A program made the position numbers and the translations under genes. This document shows, piece after piece, positions 51,180 to 59,476 of a stretch of DNA of 64,000 nt. Each line of letters opens with the position of its first letter. Position 1 is the stretch's first letter. Where the stretch lies: positions 1,860,001 through 1,924,000 of the forward strand of contig NZ_JARXUZ010000001.1 of NCBI RefSeq assembly GCF_029893365.1, read 5' to 3'. Under the pieces are notes generated by a model. It saw nothing but the letters and a program-made list of their open reading frames with translations. It was not told where the DNA came from and made no database searches. The DNA is from Cryobacterium sp. CG_9.6 (lineage in GTDB: Bacteria; Actinomycetota; Actinomycetes; Actinomycetales; Microbacteriaceae).

Positions 51180-52253
51180 ATGGCCAAGGACGATAACGGC
51201 GCGGAGCACGTACCTGCCGTCGACTCGTCGAGCGTTGTACGAGTGGGTGCCCCCTCAGGCACCGCCGTCGTCGCGCGCAACTCGCTCGAAAACCCCGGCT
51301 TTGCGCCGCACCGCTCTCGCATCACGGATACTAATCCGAAAGAGGAGCGCAAGGCGGAGCGCACCGTTTACACGCTTTTCTACGTGTCGGTTGCTGGCAG
51401 CATTTTTGCCATGTTTGCGTATTTCGCTTTCCCCATCACTGCAGAAGACCCGGGTTCGGTTCGCCTCAACAACCTCTTCATTGGTTTGGGCCTAGCGCTT
51501 GCTCTGCTCGCCCTCGGTATTGGGGCGGTCCACTGGGGCAAGGCCTTGATGTCTGATCAGGAGGGCGTCGACGAACGCCACCCTGTCCGCGGCACCGATG
51601 AGGTTCGTGCTCGTGCCGTGGAGATCTTCCAGCAGGCCAACGAGGAGTCGGGTTTCGGTCGTCGGACCCTTATCCGCAACAGCCTCATCGGGGCGCTCAT
51701 TGCCTTCCCGCTGCCCGCTGTTGTTCTCTTCCGCGGACTGGGTCCGCAGGACCAAGACCCGGTTGCACTGCTGAAGGAGACCATGTGGGAAAAGGGCATG
51801 CGTCTCACGCTGGATCCGTCCGGCACGCCCATTAAGGCTTCTGACCTGACTCTCGGATCTTCCTTCCACGTCATTCCAGAAGGCTTGGCCGAAATGGGCC
51901 ATGGTCGCCTGGAAGAGAAGGCGAAGGCAGCAGTTCTTCTCATGCGCCTGAAGCCGGATCAACTCAACGAAGCGGACGATCGCAAGGGCTGGTCCTACCA
52001 AGGAATCGTTGCGTATTCCAAAATTTGTACACATGTTGGATGCCCCGTTGCTCTTTACGAGCAGCAGACTCACCACCTTCTGTGCCCGTGCCATCAGTCG
52101 CAGTTCGATGTCACAAACCACTGCGAAGTCATCTTCGGTCCAGCCAAACGGCCCCTACCGCAGTTGCCTATCACCGTGGACGCCGAAGGCTACCTCATCG
52201 CGCAGAGCGATTTCACTGAACCGGTCGGCCCAAGCTTCTGGGAGCGCTCATGA
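51180..52253 (+). CDS. qcrA: Cytochrome bc1 complex Rieske iron-sulfur subunit
   Basis: 357 residues with three membrane helices (about 62-80, 96-118, 165-185) in the actinobacterial style, then a Rieske domain. The 2Fe-2S ligands are in CTHVGC (Cys283, His285) and CPCHQSQFD (Cys302, His305), with the disulfide pair Cys288/Cys304. It accepts electrons from quinol at QcrB. The third helix carries no classic twin-Arg pair; a basic GRRTLIRNSL lies before it and may be the Tat-type signal. The stop overlaps qcrB by 4 bp. Confidence 0.95.
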   Translation: MAKDDNGAEHVPAVDSSSVVRVGAPSGTAVVARNSLENPGFAPHRSRITDTNPKEERKAERTVYTLFYVSVAGSIFAMFAYFAFPITAEDPGSVRLNNLFIGLGLALALLALGIGAVHWGKALMSDQEGVDERHPVRGTDEVRARAVEIFQQANEESGFGRRTLIRNSLIGALIAFPLPAVVLFRGLGPQDQDPVALLKETMWEKGMRLTLDPSGTPIKASDLTLGSSFHVIPEGLAEMGHGRLEEKAKAAVLLMRLKPDQLNEADDRKGWSYQGIVAYSKICTHVGCPVALYEQQTHHLLCPCHQSQFDVTNHCEVIFGPAKRPLPQLPITVDAEGYLIAQSDFTEPVGPSFWERS

Positions 52254-53884
52254 CCTCGTTAGACACCCGTAAACCAGTCGAAACCAACAAGTCCAGCCGA
52301 TTCACGTCGGCTGCGGCAAACTATATTGATGAGCGCACCAGTATTTCTGGTGCTGTGAAAGAGCTCGGTCGGAAGATCTTTCCCGACCACTGGTCCTTCC
52401 TGCTCGGCGAAGTCGCGCTCTACAGCTTCGTCATCATCTTGCTCTCCGGGTCCTTTCTGACCTTCTTCTATCAGGCCTCCATGGTCCCGGTGGATTATGA
52501 GGGGTCGTACGCTCCGCTAAAGGGCATTGAAATGTCAGCCGCAATGGCGTCGTCTCTTGACATATCCTTCGACATCCGTGGTGGATTGCTCATGCGCCAG
52601 GTTCACCACTGGGCGGCACTGCTGTTCGTGGCGGCCATTGGTTTGCACATGCTACGTATTTACTTCACCGGTGCATTCCGCAAGCCGCGTGAGCTGAACT
52701 GGGTGATTGGTTTCATCCTCTTCATCCTCGCCATGGCCGAGGGCTTCACCGGTTACTCCCTTCCCGATGACCTGCTGTCCGGAAACGGCCTTCGCATCAT
52801 CGATGGAATGGTCAAGGGAATCCCCCTTGCTGGGACCTGGATTTCCTTCCTCCTCTTCGGTGGAGAATTCCCCGGAGTGGACATCGTGGGTCGTCTGTAC
52901 GCACTCCACATTCTGCTGCTGCCGGCCATCATCGTTGCCCTGATCGCCATGCACCTCTTGTTTGTTGTCGTGCACAAGCACACGCAGTACCCGGCGGCCG
53001 GCCACACCAACCAGAACGTCGTTGGCTACCCGGTTCTCCCGGTCTACGCAGCCAAGGCCGGTGGATTCTTCTTCATCGTCTTCGGTGTAGTCATGCTGAT
53101 TGCGTCACTGTTCACCATCAACCCGATCTGGAACTACGGGCCTTACGACCCGTCGCCTGTTTCGGCTGGAACACAGCCTGACTGGTACATCGGATTCGCT
53201 GACGGTGCTTTGCGTTTGATGCCACCGGGTCTCGAGTTCGTGTGGTTGAACAACACCTACTCGTTCAACATCTTGATCCCGTTGACAGTGCTGGGTCTGT
53301 TCATTCTGACCGTCTTGATTTACCCGTTCATTGAGGGTTGGGTCACCGGCGATAAGCGTGAGCACCACGTGCTTGACCGTCCCCGCAACGCTCCGACCCG
53401 CACCGCCATTGGTGCAGCCGGCGTTACGTTCTACGCGGCTCTCTGGGCTGCGGCGTCCTCGGACATCATTGCCACCCATTTCCAAGTCACCATGGAGGGC
53501 GTTATTCACACTCTTCAGGCCACGGTTTTGCTTGGCCCGATTGCCGCCTACCTCATCACCAAGCGTGTATGTCTCGCGCTTATGAAGAAGGACCGCGAGA
53601 TCGTGCTTCACGGTTACGAGTCTGGTCGCATCGTTCGACTACCTGGTGGCGAATACGTTGAGGTACATCAGCCGGTTGACGAGTACGAGCGTTGGAAGCT
53701 CATCAGCTATAACGACTACAAGCCGCTGATGACCCGCCCTAACGCTCAGGGCAAGATCACTGCAGTTGAGAAGGTTCGTGCCGGAATGTCACGCTGGTTC
53801 TTCGAAGACCGGGTCACCCCGGTGAGCCAGACGGAACTCCAGCAGGCTCACGGCGAGCACCAGACGGAGCTCACCCAGAAGTAA
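52250..53884 (+). CDS. qcrB: Cytochrome bc1 complex cytochrome b subunit
   Basis: 544 residues. The N-terminal eight-helix cytochrome b core has paired heme ligands in helices B and D (RQVHHWAALLFVAAIGLHMLR gives two of them; LYALHILLLPAIIVALIAMH the others). The quinol-site loop around FTGYSLPDDLLSGNGLR replaces the usual PEWY region. A 130-residue C-terminal extension faces the cytoplasm, typical of actinobacterial QcrB. It oxidises menaquinol in the bcc-aa3 supercomplex. Confidence 0.95.
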   Translation: MTSLDTRKPVETNKSSRFTSAAANYIDERTSISGAVKELGRKIFPDHWSFLLGEVALYSFVIILLSGSFLTFFYQASMVPVDYEGSYAPLKGIEMSAAMASSLDISFDIRGGLLMRQVHHWAALLFVAAIGLHMLRIYFTGAFRKPRELNWVIGFILFILAMAEGFTGYSLPDDLLSGNGLRIIDGMVKGIPLAGTWISFLLFGGEFPGVDIVGRLYALHILLLPAIIVALIAMHLLFVVVHKHTQYPAAGHTNQNVVGYPVLPVYAAKAGGFFFIVFGVVMLIASLFTINPIWNYGPYDPSPVSAGTQPDWYIGFADGALRLMPPGLEFVWLNNTYSFNILIPLTVLGLFILTVLIYPFIEGWVTGDKREHHVLDRPRNAPTRTAIGAAGVTFYAALWAAASSDIIATHFQVTMEGVIHTLQATVLLGPIAAYLITKRVCLALMKKDREIVLHGYESGRIVRLPGGEYVEVHQPVDEYERWKLISYNDYKPLMTRPNAQGKITAVEKVRAGMSRWFFEDRVTPVSQTELQQAHGEHQTELTQK

Positions 53885-53912
53885 ATAGTCACAAAGAACA
53901 GATCGGGCATCG

Positions 53913-54755
53913 ATGTCACTCCAGACAATTTCGGAGTGGCTTCGGTGCCCGAACTGTTTTCTCCCCCTTGTACCGAAGGATCCGCTGTCCCTCACCTGTG
54001 GCGCCGGTCACTCCTTTGATGTGAACAAGCGCGGATACACAACAATGTTGTCGGGGCCGCGCAAGTTCATCGGCGATAGCACAACAATGCTCGACGCTCG
54101 CGATCGGTTCCAGGCAGCCGGGTGGTACGAACCGCTGCAAAAGGCGATTATCCAGACGATCTCGCTCGAGCGGGCCCTGGCCGCGAAACGAATCCTCGAC
54201 GTCGGATGTGGCACGGGATACTATCTCCGCGCCATTCTGCAGGAGCTTCCCATAACAGCGCAAGCCCTGGGCATGGACCTCTCCCCTGTGGCCGTGGCGC
54301 GCACTGTGCGGGCATCAAACGCCGTCGACGGGCTCGTTGCCGACGTGTGGTCCCCTCTACCCATCAGAGACGCTTCAGCGGATATTGTTCTCAATGTTTT
54401 CGCCCCTCGCAACGCCCCTGAATTCCATCGCGTGCTCCGAGCAAATGGCCTGCTCCTCGTCGTGGTACCGCACCCTACGCATCTGCAAGAGCTGCGGGCC
54501 GCCGGTCTCGCCCTAAACATCCAACCGGATAAAGCCGGCACTCTCGCCGACGGGTTGGCTAACCGCTTTACCCTCGAGGCACAGCAGTCACTGGCCTTTG
54601 ACCTCACCCTGTCCCCCGCCGACGTGGCGGATCTCATTGGGATGGGGCCATCGTCCCACCACACCGACGGCACAGCTATAACGGAGTCAGATGGTGCCCG
54701 CGGAGTGACGGCCGCCTTCGACATACTAAGCTTCCGGCGCCGTAAGTCAGTCTGA
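53913..54755 (+). CDS. RlmA-type rRNA guanine-N1 methyltransferase
   Basis: 280 residues. An N-terminal zinc ribbon (Cys12, Cys15, Cys29, His33 in RCPNC and TCGAGHSF) is followed by DVNKRGYTTML, characteristic of RlmA proteins. A Rossmann SAM domain has ILDVGCGTGYYLRA and LNVFAPRNAPEFHRVL. The family methylates G745 or G748 in helix 35 of 23S rRNA; the type II member gives tylosin resistance. Type I or II cannot be decided here. The gene is followed directly by the repeat region. Confidence 0.87.
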   Translation: MSLQTISEWLRCPNCFLPLVPKDPLSLTCGAGHSFDVNKRGYTTMLSGPRKFIGDSTTMLDARDRFQAAGWYEPLQKAIIQTISLERALAAKRILDVGCGTGYYLRAILQELPITAQALGMDLSPVAVARTVRASNAVDGLVADVWSPLPIRDASADIVLNVFAPRNAPEFHRVLRANGLLLVVVPHPTHLQELRAAGLALNIQPDKAGTLADGLANRFTLEAQQSLAFDLTLSPADVADLIGMGPSSHHTDGTAITESDGARGVTAAFDILSFRRRKSV

Positions 54756-54842
54756 GATTTGGTCGGATCTGCCATCGCTGCCACGTTTCCATAACCTGGT
54801 CACCTCCACCCGCGATGCCCCCCGCCTCCGCTCCCCCAACTT

Positions 54843-55643
54843 CCGCTGGTCGAGCAGCGCCCTCTAAGGCGCGTGTCGACACCTCGCGAGACAACCCATG
54901 GAATCCGATCGTTGGGTGGGCTGTCTCGCGGGGTCTCGACAGGCTCGACCAGCGGGATGGGCGCGGTGTCGAGGTTTCCCTACCTGCGCCCCGCGACACC
55001 CCATCCCCGCCTCGCATCCACCCCCACGCCGCTGGTCGAGCAGCGCCCTCTCGGGCGCGTGTCGAGACCTCGCGAGACGACCCATGGAATCCGATCGTTG
55101 GGTGGGATGTCTCGCGGGGTCTCGACAAGCTCGACCAGCGGGATGGGCGCGGTGTCGAGGTTTCCCTACCTCCGCCCCGCGACACCCCATCCCCGCCTCG
55201 CATCCACCCCCACTCCGCTGGTCGAGCAGCGCCCTCTCGGGCGCGTGTCGACACCTCGCGAGACGACCCATGGAATCCGATCGTTGGGTGGGATGTCTCG
55301 CGGGGTCTCGACAAGCTCGACCAGCGGGATGGGCGCGGTGTCGAGGTTTCCCTACCTCCGCCCCGCGACACCCCATCCCCGCCTCGCATCCACCCCCACT
55401 CCGCTGGTCGAGCAGCGCCCTCTCGGGCGCGTGTCGACACCTCGCGAGACAACTTATGGAACCCGATCGTTGGGTGGGATGTCTCGCGGGGTCTCGACAG
55501 GCTCGACCAGCGGGATGGGCGCGGTGTCGAGGTTTCCCTACCTCCGCCCCGCGACACCCCATCCCAGCCTCGCATCCACCCCCACTCCGCTGGTCGAGCA
55601 GCGCCCTCACGGGCGCGTTTCGAGACCTCGCGAGACGATGTAT
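54843..55643. repeat. Tandem array of a 186-bp palindromic unit, 4.3 copies
   Basis: Copies begin at 54843, 55029, 55215, 55401 and 55587 (partial), an exact 186-bp period. Copies 2 and 3 differ at one base among those I compared. In copy 2, CCGCTGGTCGAGC (55029-55041) pairs with GCTCGACCAGCGG (55129-55141), and an inner 18-bp arm (55061-55078) pairs with 55109-55126 with one mismatch. A small hairpin GCGCCC-TCTC-GGGCGC (55043-55058) sits inside the left arm. The linker forms its own stem: GGGATGG/CCATCCC (55140-55146 with 55187-55193) and GGTGTCG/CGACACC (55151-55157 with 55180-55186). The unit length is a multiple of three and nearly free of stop codons on both strands, so long open frames run through it in several frames. 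They have no ribosome sites or protein-like composition and are not annotated as genes. Confidence 0.95.
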
Positions 55644-55922
55644 GGGACCTGGGGCCTGAAACGGAATCGTGCGGTAGGCCGTGCCTGAGAGCACGTGACG
55701 GTACACGAAGGCCTGCCGAAGCAGGCAATTAGGGCAGAAATCGCGTCCACAACTGGTGTCCGCGTCACAAGCGGCCCGTCGATTAGTCCCGTGTGGTGAC
55801 CGACCACAGACCTGCGCAGACGCCCTCGAACTGGCACATTTGTGCCGTCCGCTGCATCGCAATAGGTCCCCGGAGAGGGAGTTATTTCGCCCGTGCTTAT
55901 TGTGGCGCTACGCTGTGGGGTT
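55644..55922. other. Intergenic stretch without supported gene
   Basis: 280 bp between array A and the lipoprotein gene. It holds two small stems, GTGC-CTGAGA-GCAC near 55681 and the perfect GCCTGC-CGAA-GCAGGC at 55711-55726, and near its end a possible TACGCT box (55908) that is 9 nt before the lipoprotein ATG. I see no coding sequence. Confidence 0.5.
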
Positions 55923-56330
55923 ATGAACTTCGCGCAAAGAAGGATCGCAACATTCATCGGAACTGGTCTCCTGGCATTCGTTCTCACGTCGTGCTCGACC
56001 ACGAACACTCTGCCGATCTTCGGCCAACCGCAGTCTGCGGCCGACACCATTCCGACAGGTACGACGCCCAATGTTCTTGAGGACCTGGATACCAACACCA
56101 CCCGACTGCTTTGGACTGATGCTGATGTGGCGTATTACGCCGCTCTCTCGGTCGGGGGCGACCAATGCCTGGTCATTGTGGACGATCTGGAAGCCGTGAG
56201 CGGATGTTCGACCACCCTGCCCATCACGGTGCAGGGCGGCGATAACGTCAGAATGATGCTGGCTGAGAACCTCCCCGACGACTCGGCGGACTGGACCAAA
56301 GTGGCCGACCACCTGTGGACGGCCAGCTAA
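55923..56330 (+). CDS. Small putative lipoprotein
   Basis: 135 residues from ATG 55923. The signal peptide ends in LLAFVLTSCS, with a lipobox-like L-T-S-C (Cys28), so it should be lipidated and face outward. The mature part has no known domain but contains LLWTDADVAYYAALSVG and two Cys in DQCLVIVDDLEAVSGC that may form a disulfide. It lies alone between two repeat arrays; the function is unknown. The longer open frame upstream starts within the promoter region. Confidence 0.7.
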   Translation: MNFAQRRIATFIGTGLLAFVLTSCSTTNTLPIFGQPQSAADTIPTGTTPNVLEDLDTNTTRLLWTDADVAYYAALSVGGDQCLVIVDDLEAVSGCSTTLPITVQGGDNVRMMLAENLPDDSADWTKVADHLWTAS

Positions 56331-56445
56331 AGCACTCGCCACATTTCCTGCATGCGGAGATCAAGTCGGCGTCTGTGACCGGAGATATTGTCTGCGAATT
56401 AACGATCTCGTGTACCCCGTTGACCGAACGTCCTCGGGCGGCGAA

Positions 56446-56505
56446 CTCGATCGCTTCATGGATCACCTCGCGGGGTCTCGACAGGCTCGACCAGCGGGGT
56501 GGGGT
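56446..56505. repeat. Truncated copy (right half) of the palindromic unit
   Basis: Begins at the apex CGAACTCGATCGCTTCATGGATC and carries the right arms GTCTCGAC and GCTCGACCAGCG; the left half is missing. It is closer to the array B version than to array A. Confidence 0.8.
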
Positions 56506-56730
56506 CGTGGTCGAGGTCACCCACGTTCACGCCGACCTGTGTTTTGTCAACTTGAACCCGGCCATTTGATCGCTAATTAACCGGCCACTTCAGCACCGTT
56601 TCCGGCCATTTGATCACGGTCGTTGCAGCGCTCGGTTTTGGGGGTTGTTTCGTCGTGCTGACCGGCGGCAAAGTGGCCTTCTAGTGGCTCGGTCGGCTTC
56701 AGGATCGAGGTCGGCCGATCCGGTTCAGGG

Positions 56731-57462
56731 CTATTTCATGAGGGCGTGCTTCACGCGGTAGGACTCGCCGCGAAACTGGAGGAGTCGGCCGTGGTGGACG
56801 AGCCGGTCGATGACGGCCGCGGCCATGTTGTCGTCACCGAACACCGTTCCCCAGCGCGAAAATTCTAAGTTTGTCGTGATGATCAGGCTTCTTTTTTCAT
56901 AGCCGTCGGCGATGACTTGGAACAGCAGTCGGGCGCCTTCGGTGTCAATCGGGAGGTAGCCAAATTCATCAATTGCGACGAGCCGGTTTTTCGCTATGTT
57001 AGCCAGCTCCCGATCGAGGCGGCCTTCGTCCTTGGCGCGGCGCAGCTGCATCACCAGCGACGACGTCGTGTAAAAGCGCGCGGGGATTCCTTCGCGGCAG
57101 GCGGCGGCGATCAGCGCACTGGCGAGGTGGGTTTTGCCGGTGCCGACATCGCCGTAAAGAACCAGGTCTTCGGCTCGGTTGATGAAATCCAACGACGTCA
57201 GCTCCTCCCGGCCGTAATCCTCAGGGAACTTGACGCTCGAGTAGTCAAAACCCGTGAGCGATTTCAACGCCGGCAGCCGGGCGGCGCTCAGCAGTCGTTG
57301 GCGTCGTGATGCTTGCCGGGATTCGTGCTCGGCCAGGAGCACTCCGTGGAGGTACTCGCGTTGTTTCGGGGTGCCCTTCTCGGCCCATTCGACCAACACG
57401 CTGTGGGTCAGCGACGCCTGCCGGCCGGTCTCGACGATGTCCTGCGCAGTGACGAGGGTCAT
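56731..57462 (-). CDS. istB: IS21-family helper ATPase IstB
   Basis: 243 residues. AAA+ DnaC-like ATPase with Walker A GDVGTGKTH (104-112), Walker B LVAIDEFGYLPID and sensor region IITTNLEFSRWG. It assembles on DNA and directs the IstA transposase to the target. The ATG overlaps the istA stop by 4 bp. Length and motifs are complete. Confidence 0.95.
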   Translation of the reverse strand: MTLVTAQDIVETGRQASLTHSVLVEWAEKGTPKQREYLHGVLLAEHESRQASRRQRLLSAARLPALKSLTGFDYSSVKFPEDYGREELTSLDFINRAEDLVLYGDVGTGKTHLASALIAAACREGIPARFYTTSSLVMQLRRAKDEGRLDRELANIAKNRLVAIDEFGYLPIDTEGARLLFQVIADGYEKRSLIITTNLEFSRWGTVFGDDNMAAAVIDRLVHHGRLLQFRGESYRVKHALMK

Positions 57463-58952
57463 GCGATCTCTCCCGTCAGAGTGTTGAGGGTGGTGAAGCT
57501 GCCGGTGGTAAAGATGTCATAGACGCTCAGGTCCACGTTCTCCACTGCCGGGCTGGTTCTGTCGGCCAGGCGCCGGGCGAGCATGCCCAACGCGGCGATC
57601 TCGGGGGTGTCGCCTCGTTGGATGAGTAGGTCAGCAGCAGTGATGGCGGCATCGAACCCGGCTGATCCTGATGCGGCATCGACAGCGCTGAGCAGGCGGC
57701 GCCGGTTGGTGGCGGTGGCGTTGTCGAGCCAGTCGCGCACTGGCCCCGGGACCAACGGCCGCAGCTGGGAATGGCTCCAGGCGCCGGGCTTGGTCGCCAG
57801 CAATGGCAGCAGCGCCGCGGGCTCGAAGATCGTCTCGGCTTGCACTCCGAAAGCGCGGGGAAAGGACCGCACCGGCGCGGAATACTCATCGAGGATCTCG
57901 ACCACGTCGTGGCGGAGCCCAACGGTGAGGGTGCGGCTGTGGAAGGAAGACCCGGCCGCGTAGGTGTTGCCGTCGATGAGCATGTTCCCCTTTTTGTCAG
58001 CCGTTCGGGACTCATAACGCACCGGGTCAAACCCCACGCCGGGCAGCGCCAGACTGGCGGCAACGTCCTGCGCGAAGAGCTCGCTCACGGGCAAGCCTTT
58101 CCGGTAATGCGTGGCCTCAGCCAACGCCATGCACCGCGTCAGCAATATGTTGTTCAGGCCCTGCAGGGTGGCTGCTTCTGGCTCGGGGACCATCAGGTTG
58201 CGGCGGAGGAACCCGACGGCGTTTTCGACGTTGCCTTTCTCGTTGCCGGAGTATGGATTGCAAAACCTGGACTCGGATCGGTAGTGCAGTTTGAATGCGC
58301 CGAACAGTTTGGCCTCGATGACTTTGGTGCCGACGCGGCGTCCGATGCCGGTGGCGTTGTCAAAGACCAGGTGCCGGGGTGCAGCGCCGATGTGATCGAA
58401 CACGGTGCGCAGGCCGTGGCAGACGCACTCGGCGGTCTCGCCGCGGTAGGCCTGCACGAAGCGCATGTTCGAAAACGGGAACGTCACGACGAAGATGTGC
58501 AGGATCTGGCGGATCCCGCCGATGATGGCCTCGGCCTGGCCGAAGTCGACCTGCGCAGTTCCGGCCGGCCAGACCAGCTCCGTGAAGCCCTCCCCGGCCT
58601 GGCGGTGCTGGTCGTTCCACTTCCGCACAAAGCGTTGCACCGGGGAGTAGCTGCCGCTGTAATTCTCCTCGTTGACCAAGCGATCAAAGACCCGCTTGGC
58701 AGTGTGGCGTTGCTTGCGCGGTCGGCGCTGGTCCTCGGTCAACCACGTCTCGATGGTGTCTTCAAGCCCGCCCACGGCTGATCCGGCTGGCCTCGGAACG
58801 GGCGTCGGTGGCTTGGGTGAAAAGTTCTGTTGCCCGGTGTATTTCGTCACCGCGTCCCGGCTGACTCCCAATCGGCGGGCGATTTCACGGCCCGCGATTC
58901 CGTGGGAGTCGAGAGTTCTGATATTTTCTTGCACGGACATGGGTACCGTCAT
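57459..58952 (-). CDS. istA: IS21-family transposase IstA
   Basis: 497 residues. An N-terminal helix-turn-helix (NIRTLDSHGIAGREIARRLG, then VSRDAVTKY) is followed by a DDE integrase core with Asp136 (AQVDFGQAE), Asp198 (HLVFDNATG) and Glu243 (GNEKGNVENAVGFLRR), then a C-terminal beta-barrel region. All catalytic residues are present and there is no frameshift. Confidence 0.95.
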   Translation of the reverse strand: MTVPMSVQENIRTLDSHGIAGREIARRLGVSRDAVTKYTGQQNFSPKPPTPVPRPAGSAVGGLEDTIETWLTEDQRRPRKQRHTAKRVFDRLVNEENYSGSYSPVQRFVRKWNDQHRQAGEGFTELVWPAGTAQVDFGQAEAIIGGIRQILHIFVVTFPFSNMRFVQAYRGETAECVCHGLRTVFDHIGAAPRHLVFDNATGIGRRVGTKVIEAKLFGAFKLHYRSESRFCNPYSGNEKGNVENAVGFLRRNLMVPEPEAATLQGLNNILLTRCMALAEATHYRKGLPVSELFAQDVAASLALPGVGFDPVRYESRTADKKGNMLIDGNTYAAGSSFHSRTLTVGLRHDVVEILDEYSAPVRSFPRAFGVQAETIFEPAALLPLLATKPGAWSHSQLRPLVPGPVRDWLDNATATNRRRLLSAVDAASGSAGFDAAITAADLLIQRGDTPEIAALGMLARRLADRTSPAVENVDLSVYDIFTTGSFTTLNTLTGEIA

Positions 58953-59266
58953 CTGCTTCCTGGTTCCTTCCGGCGCGACCGCTTGGCAGTAGACACGCCT
59001 TTAGGAACCTATCTGGGGGTGGCGGGCCCATGTCTCCAGCTCGCTGAAGAGGGCCACGGCCACCGGTGATCTCAATCTCTGCGCATCCCAACCCCATTTC
59101 TTGGGCGGGATCTGCTGGCCTGATTTTTAGCGCTCTTTTGGCAGGAAACCAGCCGCTAACTTGGCCGGATTCCAGCGCCGAAACGGCCTACAAAGAGTTG
59201 ATCACACACACCGACCCCACGTCCGGTCTGAGTCCGGTCCGCGATCGCCCCGCTCCGCCCCACCTA

Positions 59267-59476
59267 CGCTGGTCGAGCAGCGCCCTCTAGGGCGCGTGTC
59301 GAGACCCCGTGACACAACCTCTGAAACTCGATCGTTTCGTGGATCACCTCGCGGGGTCTCGACAGGCTCGACCAGCGAGAGGGGCGCGCCGTCGAGGTTT
59401 CCCTACCTACGCCCGCGACACCCCATCCCCGCCTCGCATCCACCCCCACTCCGCTGGTCGAGCAGCACCCTCTAGG
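59267..59476. repeat. Array B of the palindromic unit, first copy and left end of the second
   Basis: A full palindromic element at 59267-59377 is followed by the same linker as in array A. A second element starting at 59452 is cut after 25 bp by the IS481-family element. The spacing between the two copies is 185 bp. The apex here is GAAAC-TCGATC-GTTTC, unlike the ACCCA...TGGGT apex of array A. Confidence 0.9.

Larger units (their letters stand above)
56538..59210 (-). mobile_element. IS21-family insertion sequence, 2673 bp
   Basis: Ends read TGTGTTTTGTCAAC (left) and, on the other strand, TGTGTGTGATCAAC (right), with TG...CA termini and about 10 of 14 matches. A 6-bp target duplication, CCGACC, flanks it at 56532-56537 and 59211-59216. 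Subterminal CCGGCCATTTGATC repeats at 56558 and 56602, with a variant at 56581, are typical of the family's transposase sites. It encodes istA and istB on the minus strand, both apparently intact, so the element may be active. Confidence 0.88.

Noticed and set aside
54843..55643. CRISPR array
   Set aside because: The whole 186-bp unit is repeated, including the linker; there are no unique spacers of 25-45 bp and no cas genes.
54676..55862. Long open frames of 250-350 codons on both strands through the 186-bp array
   Set aside because: The period is divisible by three and the sequence is GC-rich with few stops, so several frames are open at once. The translations are Arg/Pro-rich repeats without ribosome sites or known folds.
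57771..58781. 336-codon open frame antisense to istA
   Set aside because: Mirror of a high-GC coding region; istA has catalytic motifs and correct length on the other strand.
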